Below are positions 23,561 through 36,027 of a stretch of DNA of 64,000 bases, in pieces. The first letter of the stretch is position 1. The number at the start of each line of letters is the position of its first letter. The notes beneath the pieces were generated by a model. That model was not told where the DNA came from. It made no database searches and saw only the letters and a program-made list of their open reading frames with translations. The position numbers were made by a program, and so were the translations under genes. The stretch is from Euphorbia lathyris (taxonomy: Eukaryota > Streptophyta > Magnoliopsida > Malpighiales > Euphorbiaceae): NCBI RefSeq assembly GCF_963576675.1, contig NC_088911.1, positions 75,483,256-75,547,255 of the forward strand, in the 5' to 3' direction.

Positions 23561-23578
23561 TGACGACTCTGCTGGGGA
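23561..23578 (+). promoter_or_regulatory. Primer binding site (element 3)
   Basis: TGACGACTCTGCTGGGGA, one base (third position) different from the PBS of elements 1, 2 and 4. Confidence 0.75.
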
Positions 23579-25489
23579 AGCGAGAAATTTGATTCCGGAA
23601 GGCGTGTATTAAGCCCTTAACGGGGACGGATCGTATTATTTCTTTTCGTATGCATTCATACGCATTATTGCAAACCTTTTGGGTAATTTCTGCGAAACCT
23701 CTAGCGAGAGTCCATTCGTCGCTTGAAAGAGGCTAGTGTAAGTTCCCCCTTACAGTAAGGCGCCAAAGGGTCCCCATCCATTCGTTAGGGGCGAATTTGT
23801 GCGGTCCTGTGAGGTCCCGCGATCAGCCGTGTCAGCATATAGTAGCCTTAGAAGTTGCCATATGATTACCCGTTACTATTTTTGATGTGATAAATGAATC
23901 AGTTCGTGTTTTCAAATTGCCATGATACGTGTCTAATCCTAAAATATGTAAAGAAAATGAAACGGTACGTTAATATATACTCTTAAACCGATATACAAAC
24001 TACCCCAAAACATCGAAACGATTCGAACTAAAGACAACTTAGTCATCTCGTATGAATGAACTTGTGTGACCCGCCTGGTCCCTTTCCGTGTCCCGAAGAA
24101 GGCACATGTTCAGGAAATACGTTATGACGTAAGCACGTATTAATACGAATTGGCTTTGGTATTACGGACAGTTATATCTCGATTCAAAAGACTATATTAA
24201 CGATAGCCGTTATTCACATTCTTTAGATACGTTTGGATAAAACGAAATTATGACAAAACGAAAGCAAAGAACATTTCTGTTTTGAATGACCCCGTTGTAA
24301 CGTAAAAAGTTTCATAAACGTGGCCCGTCCCTTCTGAATGAAAAATAAACTCTTACGTTACGCCTGGTGTTGTTCTTAAGAGAAATGGGTGTATCCGCGA
24401 AGGTGACTAAGAAAATAAAAGCAAAAATAAACAAACGACCAAAATCATTCCGTATCTACGACGTATATCAATCCTGAAAATAGTTAAAGAAAATGAACCA
24501 ATGTCGTTAAATACGTGCCTCAAGCCGGTATGTACGCCGTTTAAAATCATAAAGCTGAATTAAGCTAAAACTGCATAATTGCGCCATATGGACGAGACTG
24601 TGGGTTTGACTAATGGCTCGATCATTTCGACCGTTACCAAAACTACAAGAAGTATGGCCCGATCTGCATGTTTGCTTGACTCGTGCCTAAATGAAAAAGA
24701 ACGGTGATATCCCCGCTTCGAATAAGCATGCGATTCAACGAAACGTTGATTTTCTATAACCACGCTAGGGTGATATATCCCGTAAATTGGAAGAAATAAA
24801 AACTTGTTTCTAGCCGAAAGATTAGCGTGCGCTCAAATAAGACTCACCGTCTTCTCTCGTAGCCAAAACGAGCAAACGGATTCCTGACGCTAAAAAACAA
24901 ACACGTTACGCGATGAGTCAGTTCCCTAAAATAAAAAGTGATTTCATCACTAAATAAACACGTGGTTACGTCTCTCGATAGATCCAAAAGATCCCGTCGT
25001 AATCCAAAAATCGAGACACGAACCCACGCGAATAAAAGGGAACAAGTCATTGTCAATAACGAACGATTGAACCAGAAGAATAACTCGTACCACGTCTAAA
25101 AACTGAGATGCGTTCAAAGGGTGTCAAAACCAGAACTAATGCATCTTGCAAAATAACGAGGGACGAGTTATTCGAAAGGACAATCCAATTTGGTCGATAT
25201 CTTAGTCACTGAACGTTGATATGTCAAAATGAACTGTATTGTCCGATGGATGATTTACTTTTCCGCAATAATCGATGGCATCACGCGTCCCCTGGACCGC
25301 AATGTGAGCCCCAAACCAAAATCATAAGAAAGAGACTGAGACCATCGAGTGTGTGGAGGAATAAGGGTGGAAGAGAGATGCTGTGATACGTGTAATTAGA
25401 CTGACGTTTGTTCTTCTTATCTTATATATCCGTAAATAAATAAACGCACACACCACGAATCATGCATATAAAATCATGCATACATACTA
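23579..25489 (+). other. 5' leader (element 3)
   Basis: 1.9-kb non-coding leader collinear with 14593-16508. The last 40 bases before the gag ATG carry two ATGCAT-centred copies. Nothing else recognised. Confidence 0.6.
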
Positions 25490-26635
25490 ATGGATGCCGT
25501 TCACGCAGACTTCATCATTAAACGGTTGTGGTTTCGCGAGAGTAACCGGCTAGTTAGGCAGTTTGATCAGTTACAGATTGACAATTCCAAATCGACAGTT
25601 GTGGCTTCTGAATCATCTTCGTCCGAGTATACTCAGTCTTCTGCCAGTATGTCTGCGACCGACGAAAAAGTGGCCGAATTAGAAAATTCTGTGAACAACA
25701 TTAATGATCAGTTGGCCGCAATTTTGGCCCAGCTAGCTGAGCTGGCATTGAAGGATAACAAGAGTGGTAGTAAGCGCGCTGAGAATGAAGTGAACACTGG
25801 TCCCCGCTTCGGGAACGAGGATGACTATCAGGATTATATCCAGAAACAGCTTGAGAAAGAGAAGGCTAAGGAAGAGGAGTGGAAGCAGCACATCACTCAA
25901 AAGGTGCAGGATCTGCGTGGGGGAATCTCCGGAAGTCAGGACTTTTATAATTTGAAGAATTGTTTGTCGGCAACTGCTTTGCCCTTGAAATTCCGGCTCC
26001 CGGACATGAAGAAGTTCGATGGAACCGGGGATCCCACGGCTCACATGAATCAGTATGTTGCAGTAATGAAGCACACGATCCTAACTGAGGATCAAGTCCT
26101 GGGACTATTCAATACCTATCTGGAGGGAGCTGCCCTCGTATGGTTTCATGCGTTGCCGTTGGTGACGAAGAGAGATTGGAAGGAGTTGGCAAAATCATTT
26201 ATCGCTCAATATAGTTTCAACACTATGCTTGAGGTTACTCTAAAGGAGCTGGAAAGCACTAAGCAACAAACTGGGGAATCTTTTTCCGATTTTGTGAGGA
26301 GATGGAGGGCCAAGGCCGCAGTTATGAAACAGAAGCCGCTTGAGCAGGATCAGATCCGAATGGTAATTAGCAACACATTACCGTATATTAAGAGTGAGCT
26401 GCGGTATATGCCTTTTACCGATTTCAATCAGATGTATAGCTGCGCCTTGACAGTTGAGGGGAACGGAGAGCCGAAGAAAGCTTATACCAAGTGGATGAAG
26501 TCTGAATATAGTGCCGGAGGGCCAAGTGCGAGTGCAGAATCTGCTGCTGTGAAAGTGCTTGATCTTAACGCTATCGAGAAGAGGCAGTTTGCCAAGTTCG
26601 AGCAGACCTACGCAAAAGTTTTTGAACGGTTGTAG
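25490..26635 (+). pseudogene. Gag N-terminal part (element 3)
   Basis: 381 codons from the ATG at 25490. Residues 1-55 form the N-terminus and Ser-rich linker, about 55-90 a coiled coil, 100-140 an acidic/basic helix. Residues 170-245 form the first gag-core module (RLPDMKKFDGTGDPTAHMNQ ... LEGAALVWFHAL ... W..LA.SFIAQY), followed by the second half of the domain to about 330. A TAG at 26633-26635 (CAG in element 2) stops it. This is the longest uninterrupted gag start of the family here. Gag would multimerise and package element RNA in the cytoplasm. Confidence 0.87.
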
Positions 26636-28225
26636 AAAAAGGGGTTGTTGAAAGCCCTCACTCATTATAACAAGGCACCGCCTGCTCCGCAGATACAAGC
26701 TAGGGGATACTGCGAGTTCCACAGTAATTATGGGCACACTATTGAGAACTGCGAGAGACTGAAACACGAGATTCAGGATTTGATTGAGGAAAAGAAGATA
26801 GCTGATCCTTCGTCAGCGAACCCTTCCACTAGGCGTAATCCATTGCCTAACCATAGGGTAAGCATGATCGGGTCTGGGCTCGGAGCAAGATTAGTCATGG
26901 AATCCTTCGAGGAAAATGAAGAGGAGTTGTTGGACTCCGATGAGAAGAGTAATGTTGGAAATGGGTTATATGTGTCCTTCCTTGGCAAGGAGCAGGAGGG
27001 TGAACCGATGGATGAAGGGTTAGACGGTGGAGCACCGTATGATGAAGATAGTGCTGAAGAGACCGGGGAAGGGTCGTCTCGAACTATTGTGCCAGAATTG
27101 AGTCTATTCAGTGGAGGAGAGAATCCTGATGTGCACTTGCGTGAGTATATGCATGATATGTTTGTTGAATCCTTTGGGGTGGACGAGATTACTTAGTGGT
27201 TCCACCATTCGTTAATTGGCGAGCCTTTGGGATGGTTCCACTCGTTGCCTGACTCCTGCAAGCATGATTGGGAACAGTTGTCCAATTTATTCCTATAGAA
27301 GTACAAAAAAACTAAAGATAAGACTGCAGAGTGTTTTGCGCTCCAAATTGGGCCTATTAAGCGTCCGTTGCCAGCTATCAGTAAATACAACGGCAACAAA
27401 GATCCAATGGAGCACCTTCACTTCTACTTATCAGTCATGGGGCCGTTGGGTTTTAAAGAAGAAGAGATCACCAGTCTGTTTTGCAATTCACTGATGGGGG
27501 AGCCGCTGATATGGTATATGTCTCTCCCGATGCATATCAAGTGCGATTGGGCCGCGATGACCAAGAGGTTCATTAAGGAATATACAGTATGGATGCTTGC
27601 GGAGCAAACCCCGGACTCACCCTCTTATGAAACACCTGAAGCGGTGTTGGCAATGCCCAAGTATGGCGGATATCGGGATCCCGTTGAGCATGCAAGGTTG
27701 TTCCGCAACCATATGTATGATGATGGGTTCCCTCAATGTGAATTACATGAACATTTCCCGGAAACTCTTATGGGAGAAGCCTTGTTGTGGCACCAAGGCC
27801 TATCAGAGGAAGAAATGGGTCATTGGATACCTCTTCGGGATGCTTTTGTGTCAAGGTATGAGATGTATGTTCCATGGACGGGATCCCTGGAAGATCTGGA
27901 TAGGATCAGGCAATTCCCCGAGGAACCATTCGTGGATTACGCTAGGAGGTGGAGGTACCGCTATGAGCAGTGTCAAGACACGATGAGTGATAAGGTGCAG
28001 CTCATGTGCATACAAAGAGGCGCAATTCCGATGGCGGCAAGAAGGATGAACAGAGTATCCCTCAGGGACTATGATGATTTGATAGGCTGGGCCATGTATG
28101 GATCGGCGGATCCCTTTTATTTGAACTCAAACGTCCCTCACGTAATGAATCTGATGGTTGTGGACATTTGGGAAAGTTCCTCGGAGGAGGAGGATGCCGA
28201 TCGGAGAATTCCTATTAATATTTAG
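26636..28225 (+). pseudogene. Gag middle: zinc knuckle and gag-core modules 2-4 (element 3), with stops
   Basis: Continues the same frame. The CX2HX4HX4C motif is near 26710-26755, then the acidic linker, and gag-core modules 2 (27105-27300), 3 (27380-27590) and 4 (27660-27870). Stops: TAG 27194-27196 (same codon as in element 2; CAG in element 1), TAG 27296-27298 (GAG in element 2) and TAG 28223-28225 (TGG elsewhere). The frame between stops is otherwise preserved and the protein sequence is close to that of element 1. Confidence 0.83.
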
Positions 28226-29940
28226 GATGAATATGATGACGAGCCGGAGATTGCCGTTATGACAAGATCAGGTCGAGTGGCCGACGGGAAGGCACCAATA
28301 GTGGAAACTGAGGCGGGGGAAGGATCGGCTCCCAAGCCCGATGATCAAGTCCTCGAGCAGTTGAAGAGAACACAAGCTAAGTCTACTGTGTGGGAGGTCT
28401 TGTTCCATTCTAAGTACCACCGCGAGAATTTGATGAAAGAATTGCAGAATTTGGTCATCTCTACCGATACTGAGCCGACGGCACTAGTAGGGGCAATCAT
28501 GGCCCGAAAGAGAACTGAAATCACCTTCACCGATGAAGATCTCCCGGAAGAGGGGAAGGCTCACAACAAGCCTTTATACATCCGAGCTGAAATTAATGGG
28601 AAGAAAACCAGTTGTGTAATGGTTGATGATGGATCAGCCATTAATGTTTGCCCGCTGAAACTCTTGTCCAAATTGGGAGTGGAAAGAGGAGACTTGACTG
28701 CCTCGGAAACCGTGATCAGAGCCTACGATGATAGCCGCAGGCATATTGAAGGAGTCTTTAAGGCCAAGCTGAAGGTGGGGCCGCACGAGGAAGACACAGA
28801 GTTCACTGTGCTGGATATACCGGTGACTTTTACCGTGTTGTTGGGACGCCCATGGTTCCATAAGCTAGGAGGGGTGCCCTCCACGCTCCACAAATGATCA
28901 AATTTCCCTTCGGGGAGGAGATAGTGATGATCAAAGATGAGAAATTGAGTTCAGTGGCGGCATTGGGAATCGAGCCTCAACTTTTCTCCGGATTCCAAGT
29001 CTCAGGGATATACGAGTCTAGCATGACCACCGATGTGGTGAAGATGATGAAAGGGGGTTTCATCCCCGGTATGGGCTTGGGAGCACACCATCAAGGGTTG
29101 CCAGAATCTCCGGACTTCAAGAGTCAGAAAACCCGGAGGGGTTTGGGATATGAGCTGGGAGGTCCGTCCAACACAGGTGGTGAAGGAAAGGTGGGCCTAA
29201 AGAAGTATTTTGTTAATGAGGGGCACGAGAAGGTTTATTCTGGGACTCCCGAGTCATGGACTAGCGCCGAAGGAAAGATTCTGCCGGGCTTTGAGATCTT
29301 CAATGATGTAACCAGCTGGGGCAAAGGAGAGGCGAGCTGCTTCGTCGAGAAGATCATGATGTTAGACTTGAATGCTGAGGAGCAGGTCATCACTATTGAA
29401 GCAACTGTGGGAGCGGTGAATGAGCCCAACACCTCCGAGCCTTATGAGAAACCCGAGAACCCTGTTGATGACAATTGTATTACTGCTTTATTTGAATCCG
29501 ATGATGTACTCACCAACACTATCAATGAAATGAATTCTGATTTTGCTTACTTGCTTGATGTTGATTCTGATCATTCCATGCATTCTCATTCATATAACAT
29601 GCCTACATTTGAAATCAATACAATAGAAATGTCAACTTTCAATCTTGGCACGGATGAAAATCCTAAACTTATACAAATTGCTCAAGAATTAACTACTGAA
29701 GAGAGGAAAGAATTTGAGAGAATAATTAAAAAATACGAAATAGTGTTTGCTTGGACATACGAAGACATGCCAGGAATCGATCAATCAATCGTAACTCACC
29801 GTATTCCAACATACCTCGATGCTAAGCCAGTAAAACAGAAACTCCGACGCATGAGGCCGGAATGGGCAGATAAGATCAGAGAAGAAGTGAAGAAACAGTT
29901 AGAAGCGGGGTTCATCGAAGTAATCGACTATCCCCCTTGA
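28226..29940 (+). pseudogene. Aspartic protease and G-patch-like region (element 3)
   Basis: The reading covers the end of the acidic linker, protease (DDGSA near 28626-28640; LLGRPW near 28837-28855), a 1-base loss in the CTCCACCAAATG context at about 28890 that shifts the frame, the glycine-rich G-patch-like segment near 29055-29100, and the acidic pre-RT linker. A TGA at 29938-29940 (TGG in element 2) ends it just before RT. Confidence 0.82.
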
Positions 29941-31474
29941 GTCGCAAATGTAGTGCCCATCGCGAAGAAGGATGGCAAAGTGAGAATGTGCGTCGATTAT
30001 AGAGATCTTAACAAGGCGTGCCCCAAAGATGAATTCGCATTGCCTCACATCGACGTATTAATCGACAGTGCAGCATCAAGCGTCTTACACACAAATGTGG
30101 ACGGCTTCATGGGCTACATGCAAGTTCAGATGGCAGAAAAGCACAAGGCAAAGACCTCGTTCACAACTGAGTGGGGAATATACTGCTATAGGGTAATGCC
30201 GTTTGGTTTAAAGAATGCCGGGGCAACTTATCAACGAATGGCTACGACATTGTTCCATGATATGATACACAAAGAGGTAGAAGTTTATGTGGACGACATG
30301 ATGGTCAAGTCGGAGACGAGAGAGGGGCATTTCGCTGCACTTGAGAAGTTTTTGGCCCGAATTGCAGAATTCAAGCTAAGGTTGAACCCGAAGAAGTGCT
30401 TCTTTGGCGTTTCATCGGGGAAGATCTTAGGCTATGTGATAAGTAACAAGGGGATTGAGGTGGATCCCAATAAGGTAAAGGCCATACAGGAAATTCCAGC
30501 ACCCAAGAATGAGAAAGAAGTGAGAGGATTTCTGGGGCAGGTTCAGTATATCAGTCGGTTCATAGCACGACTCACTGCGATCTGCGAGCCGATCTTTAAG
30601 CTGCTACGGAAAGATCAACCAACGGTTTGGAATGATAAGTGCCAGCAAGCATTGGAGAGTGTCCGGAACTATCTGTCTAATCCACCGGTTTTAAGACCGC
30701 CTAAACTTGGAAAACTGCTTCTCCTCTATGTAGCAATCGAGGAGCGATCTATTGGGGCAATGCTGGCCCAAGAAGGGGACACCAGTGTGGAGCACGCGGT
30801 GTATTATCTGAGTAAGAAGTTCCTGGAATACAAGCTTAAGTATAACATGATCGAAAAGACATGCGTGGCAGTAGTATGGCTAACAAAGAAACTACGGCAC
30901 TATTTTCAATCCTACAAGGTGATCATTATTTCCCGGATGGATCCCGTGAAGTATCTGTACCGAACTCCGTCTCTAACAGGGAAGCTAGCCCGATGGTTGT
31001 TGCTCTTGTCCGAATTTAACATCGAATATGTAACGAAAAAGGTTATTAAGGGGAGAGCCGTAGCAGAATTTCTGGCCAATCAGCCTCTAAGTGCGGAAGA
31101 GGAAGAGATGAACTATGATTTCCCCGATGAGCACTTGAACGCAATAGAAGTCATACCGTGGAAAATGTTCTTCGATGGAGCGGTTAACTCAAATGGAGCC
31201 GGGGTAGGAGTGCTACTTATCTCACAAGAAGGAGAAAGGGTCCCAATGGCAAAGAAGTTATCCTTCCCTCTAACCAATAATATGGCCGAGTATGAAGCGT
31301 GCATCTACGGGTTAGAGTCGTTAGCAGCAGTGGGAGCATCATATGTTGAAATTTGGGGCGACTCAAAACTGATTATCGAACAAGCGCAAGGAAACTGGGA
31401 AGTAAGGGAAGAAAGGTTGCGTCCATACCTAGACCAGTTGGAGGGATTGGCGCAGAGATTCAGCGAGTGTCGTT
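29941..31474 (+). pseudogene. Reverse transcriptase plus two RNase H domains (element 3), cut by insertion
   Basis: Open frame from after the TGA to the nested insertion. Numbering from the Met at 29953: RT residues 1-180 with VDYRDLN (14-20), first catalytic Asp in VDGF (about 50), MPFGLKNAGATYQR (82-95) and the YVDD box (112-115). The connected gypsy RNase H (about 255-380) lacks the usual Asp (YVAIEE where DAS is expected), so it is probably structural. A second RNase H starts about 400 with FFDGA, NNMAEYEA (about 441) and GDSKL (about 468), the archaeal-like RNase H known from Tat-lineage elements. Its last catalytic segment (ADALA) lies at 43857 onward, beyond the insertion. Confidence 0.88.
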
Positions 31475-31793
31475 TGATAGCTCCCATTTGTATAAGGTTT
31501 TTAGGCCCCTTTTAGCTTCCTTTTGCTTTATTTCCTTTCAGTTTTATTATTGTTTTGTTATCTTTTAGTTAGAATTAGTAATTTCTCTTATTTTTGGCAT
31601 TTTCTGTGTTTTCAGGTGTTTTTGGGCCTATTTGAGCATTTCTGAACCAGACCCAAGCCTATTGGAGCATTTTCGGATTCTTCAGGGACCATCAGAGCAC
31701 TTTTGGGATTCATCAGGGACCATTAGAGCACTTTTCGGAAGCCCAGGGACCTAAACAGATAAAAGCCGGAGCCACAGTTCCTTGAATAGGACC

Positions 31794-31870
31794 TGTCTCG
31801 GCGAGACATCACCTGTCTCGTCGAGACAGGCCCTCGTCTCGTCGAGACATGCCTTGTCCCGACGAGACGA
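31794..31870 (+). repeat. Four TCTCGNCGAGA palindromes in LARD 5' LTR
   Basis: TGTCTCGGCGAGACA, TGTCTCGTCGAGACA, CGTCTCGTCGAGACATG and a degenerate fourth (TGTCCCGACGAGACGA), all upstream of the TATA box. A matching quartet is in the 3' LTR (42501-42577), and two more copies are just inside the element (40258-40290). Confidence 0.85.
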
Positions 31871-31985
31871 GGCGGGGAAAGGCGCACCAGCGCCTTCCCC
31901 CTTGCTGGAATGCGCGGATTTGGGCCTAAAAGCCCATCTAACACTTTGTAATTTTCCTTTTTTACCCTTGAGGCATTAGGGTTTC

Positions 31986-32009
31986 CTCCCTAACTCTATA
32001 AATAGGGAG
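31986..32009 (+). promoter_or_regulatory. LARD 5' LTR TATA box
   Basis: TATAAATA at 31997-32004, bordered by CTCCCTA (31986-31992) and TAGGGAG (32003-32009), a 7-bp inverted repeat. The 3' LTR has the same at 42704-42711. Confidence 0.65.
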
Positions 32010-32436
32010 CTAATCCTAATCTTTCAGGGGGGGATTAGCCATTGAATAAATCAGAGAGCCGCTAGGGCTTTCTCTCCTCCATTATGTAGATTTTTAGGTT
32101 TTAGATTAGATTTCCTGCTTTCTAGGTTAGGTTTATTTTCTGTTTTGTCTTTTCTTTCAAGAACGATTGATGGGAGAAGCTCTTCATCTTCTATTTTTAT
32201 AATCGAATCAGACAAAGCGGGTTTCAGATTTCTATCTCTCTCTTTTATCTTTTGCTTTTATAATTTATTGTGGATGTTTTCCGTTATTCTTGATTTCCTC
32301 CTATTGTGATTAGTTTGTCTATGAACTGATCTCCATCCAATTTGGGATGGGGATGAAATTGATTGTATGAATATGTATGATTAGGGATCTATGACCTTTG
32401 ATTGATCAGTTTATGCATGCTTAATGCCTAGATATT

Positions 32437-32915
32437 TGATAACACTAGTGAAACTTCCGATCGGATCACGTCCCTGAGAGGCGCCGTTGGGATCGGCCGG
32501 GGACACTCCAATGCCAAAGTCAGTAACGAATATGGAGAATAAACTGAATGGACAAAGCTTAGAGAAGAGTAAGTATGAGTGAATGTACCTTGATAGCCTA
32601 GACGTAGGCTATTTATAGTAGATGGATTTGTAACTTCTAGGTAACTAGAGAGTCTCCATTAATGCTCATTTAATGGCGGTTACAAGTTACTCTTATCCTG
32701 GCGGGTTAAGACTATTAATGATTCATTTAATGATCATTATGGCCGAGTTGACGGTTAGCCGTTACTTAAGTAAATGGAGAGATTCGCCTTAGAGATCCGC
32801 CAGCGGATCTCTTAGAGCTAACCCAGGGGGATCCGCCGGGCGGCTTCCTATGCCACATGGCATGCTTAAGGCGATTATCTCTTTTGGTCCTTGCGATAAT
32901 ATCCCGATGTTATCA
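32437..32915 (-). repeat. 3' LTR (left) of gag-pro element
   Basis: 479 bases. TATA box on the minus strand (TATAAATA, 32617-32610) next to a TAGCCTA..TAGGCTA hairpin, and an AGAGATCCGC/GCGGATCTCT palindrome at 32781-32813. Confidence 0.9.
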
Positions 32916-32930
32916 GAAGCCCCCCCAAAA
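32916..32930 (-). promoter_or_regulatory. Purine/G-rich tract of gag-pro element
   Basis: Minus-strand TTTTGGGGGGGCTTC directly before the 3' LTR, the place of the plus-strand primer (polypurine tract). Confidence 0.55.
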
Positions 32931-33187
32931 TGCCTTTAAAGTCCTTTAGGGCTTTTAGACTTCTGCGCGCCGTCACACGCTTCCGCATTAATAAGCACTC
33001 TGTTCGAGGTTCTTTGATGGTTGACACGTGTAATCACACTGCCCTAGGAGCGTTTTAAAAAGCCGTCTTCTTTCTCCGGAGTTCTCTTTCTCCCTTGCTT
33101 TCCATTTTCTTCTGCTTTTCGGAGCTTTTTCTCAGAAACTTCAAGCTTCTGCGTTTCCATGTAAGTGTTCTTTATATCATTTTTTGA

Positions 33188-35428
33188 ATGTTTAGAAGTT
33201 CATCTTCGTCTTCGGGGTCAACTTCAGAACTTTTTAATTTGCCATCTTCTCCTCGCATTGAAGTAGATTTTAGTTGGTCCTCGTCTTCGTCTTCGTCGGA
33301 GGATTCCCAATCTCTCGCCGGAGAAATTAATTCCGGTTTAGCTGAGTTCAATAACTCGGCGCAGAGCCATTATCGGACTCGTTCTTCTGGAAATCCTTCT
33401 TTTCCTTCTAGTTTCGCTCCGGCCGGTGCCCGTAACCGGTTTCTGGGTTCAATGGCTTCTTCTTCTGTTCCTGTTAGGAAGAAGAAACCTCGAGCAGAAT
33501 CCACTTCATCTCGCATGAGTGCCGCGGATTTGGCGAACCTATCAGATCGCTTTCCGTGGATTAAAAACTACGAAACCCAACTCCCTGCTTCACATCAACG
33601 CCCTTCCAATCCGCCGACAGGCTTTTTTACTGTTTTTTGTAGTCATGTTGAGAGAGGGTTTCGCCTTCCTCTTCCCAAGATGTTGGCGGATATCCTTTCG
33701 TATTTTGACATCGCTGTCAGCCAACTACATCCTAATGGTTGGCTTGATATGGCCTTGGATTGTTATCTGGCGTCAAATTTAGGCGTAGTGTATAATGGCC
33801 GTATCTTCAGAGCCCTTCATAAACCTTCTAAGAGGAAGTCAGAGTCCTATCTTACATTCGCCAAATTTGGTGTTTATTCGCCCTTCTACCACAAAATGTC
33901 TAACGTGCACAGCTGGGATGAGAGTTTCTTCTATGTGAGGATAAAGGAGGACGAGCCATTGGACTTTCCTTTAGTCTGGAACTCTCGTCCACTACACATG
34001 GCGGGAGACATGCGAATCTTAACGCTTAGTGATGAGGCTGTGGCGGATCTCATGAAGCAAATTAAGGCGGATGCCTGGACCTATGAGGATGCCTTAGCCT
34101 TCATGATGAGCGACGTTCCTTTGATCCGCCGAGTGGAGGATCAATTTGTTTACTCGAAAATAACTCAATTTGATCAAGGTACCTTATTTATTTTTGGAGC
34201 TTTAATTTATTTTGATATCTTCTTTTGGCAGGGCTGCATCTAAGGCAAATCGTGCTCTTGCAGAGACGCGCAGGCAGTTTCGAGAAGAGGAAGCCCGCAA
34301 GAAAAATCAAGAGGCTATCCCTCAAACTGATACGGGCAAACGCCCTATGGAGACGATTGCTGACCCGCCACTAAAGAAGAGGCGGCCCAATACCGTTGGG
34401 AGTACCAAGATAATGGCGGATGCCATTAAATCTGCCAAGACTACTCAAAAAATGGTTCAGGTAATGCATCTCTTAATTCTTTTTCCTGCTCGTCGGAGTT
34501 TGAAGTGGCGTATGGTCTTTCTTACTTGTGCAGACGGTGAAGCCCAGTACTGGCGAGTCTTGGTCCGCCAAGTTTGCTGGATGAACTTTCGAGGATGAAT
34601 CGCTTTTGAATAACCTGGACGAAGCTCTAGGACAAGTAGGAGAAGTACAAAGGGGCTATGACCAAATCCCCGGATCGATCCACGTCCAAAAGGGAAAATC
34701 GGAGCTTCTTTTAGTAAGTTTTTGGAAGAGTGTGATGATTTCTTTGTTTCTGCTTTTTGGCTAACTTATTTTGCTTTTCTCAGCTGTACGCCTGCCTACG
34801 TACCTTGGAGAACGGGCTGCTTCAGAATGTGGCGGATAGGGCTACTGTTGAGAAGCTGGAGAAAGAGTTGGCAAATGCCAATTCTTCTTTTGCCATCGCC
34901 AATGCCAACCTTGCTTCTACTAATGCGAACTTGGCCTCTGCCACAACTGCTTTGATTCTCCGAGATGAGGAGATACAGAAGCTAAAGGCAAAGATAGCCT
35001 CCGATGCTAAAAATTATGAAGATGCTCTCGGGGAGGCGGAATACACGGCAGGCGAACAGGCATTCTTTTATGGAGAGATGCTTATGGCGTACTTCTCCTT
35101 AGCTCATCCCGGAATTGATTTCACAGATCATGAGTTCGCCGTTCCTGAGCCGGAGGATGTGGTGAGGTTCAAGAAGATGCCTGATGCCAAGGGGTATCTC
35201 CGCGATTATGTAAGAAGATGGATGAAAGGAACCTTGCCTGAGGCTAAGCCTTCTACCATAGTTGTGGAGGATGATCCTCAGGAGATACCGTCTAAGGCTG
35301 ATTCAGAACCAAAAGGGGACAAGGAGGTATCTCTTGGTGGCGAATCTACAACTGTGGAGAAAAAGGATCCTCCGGTGAGCCCCGCGGGTGAGGGAAGCGC
35401 AAAAGGGGATGCCCCTGCTATCATTTAG
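33188..35428 (+). CDS. Antisense multi-exon gene, Transposase_28-like (putative gypsy-type) plus coiled coil
   Basis: Runs opposite to gag-pro in its element. Proposed exons: 33188-34178, 34232-34460, 34534-34713, 34784-35428, all with GT/AG borders (CAAG|GTACC, CAG|GTAATG, TTA|GTAAGT; acceptors GGCAG, GTGCAG, TCTCAG). Exon 1 encodes a Ser-rich N-terminus, then a globular part with VERGFRLPLPKMLADILSYF and NGWLDMALDCYL, which fits the plant Transposase_28 / 'putative gypsy type transposon' family. Exon 2 has a basic KKRR stretch (possible nuclear signal); exon 4 encodes a long coiled coil (ELANANSSFAIANANLASTN) and an acidic tail. Breaks: exon 1/2 join is off by one base, and exon 3 has a TGA (34582-34584). 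Function unknown; similar antisense ORFs are reported from some Tat-lineage elements. Confidence 0.65.
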
Positions 35429-36027
35429 TTTTTGTTTGTATAAGTTTTTGTAAAAACCAGTATGATTCCAAACATTGCTATTTAATTCACTTTTACACTT
35501 TGTGCCCGATAGTGTTTTGAATGTGAATATGTTCAAGATTTTTGTTTGAAGTAGGTGGCCAGCCATACTTCACCGTATGAACCTTTGTGAAGGTTTGAAG
35601 CTGTTCTATTCCTCCTTAGAGGAAGTAAAGCTGCCCAGGGGTTCGTTTTGCCACCTATCTTTGAGGTGAAACGATCCGCCCGCAGGACTTGTAAGTCCTT
35701 CTTAGGGAAGGACAAGAGAGTGTAAAGACCTTGCGTCCAAGGATCGTTTTAACTCTATTGGTGACCATGATCTGCCAAGTGGCGGATCTGTTGTGATTGT
35801 GAGGAGCGTTGGATGCCTCCTTTTTATGACTGGAATATTGATATTGCAGTAGTGAATCATAAAAAAGAAAATGGATAATAAAACCAACAATCTTTATTAA
35901 TGGAAGAAACACCTTATTACAGGAAATAGGTCTTTGCAAATGAGCCTCATTAAAACCTTTAACAAGAAAAACCTCGTGGGAAACAGCTTGTTAAAGAAAA
36001 AAGAGTACTCAAGACCATAGGTGTATT
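35429..36027. other. Intergenic part of gag-pro element
   Basis: About 600 bases between the convergent 3' ends of the antisense gene and gag-pro. AT-rich around 35850-36000 and without open frames of note; presumably holds both polyadenylation regions. Confidence 0.5.

Larger units (their letters stand above)
31475..32436 (+). repeat. 5' LTR of LARD-like element, first part
   Basis: Starts TGATAGCTCC. Holds the quartet of TCTCGNCGAGA palindromes (31794-31870), TATAAATA at 31997-32004, and the expected transcript start region. Interrupted at 32436 by the gag-pro element, with ATATT duplicated; continues at 39191. Confidence 0.88.
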
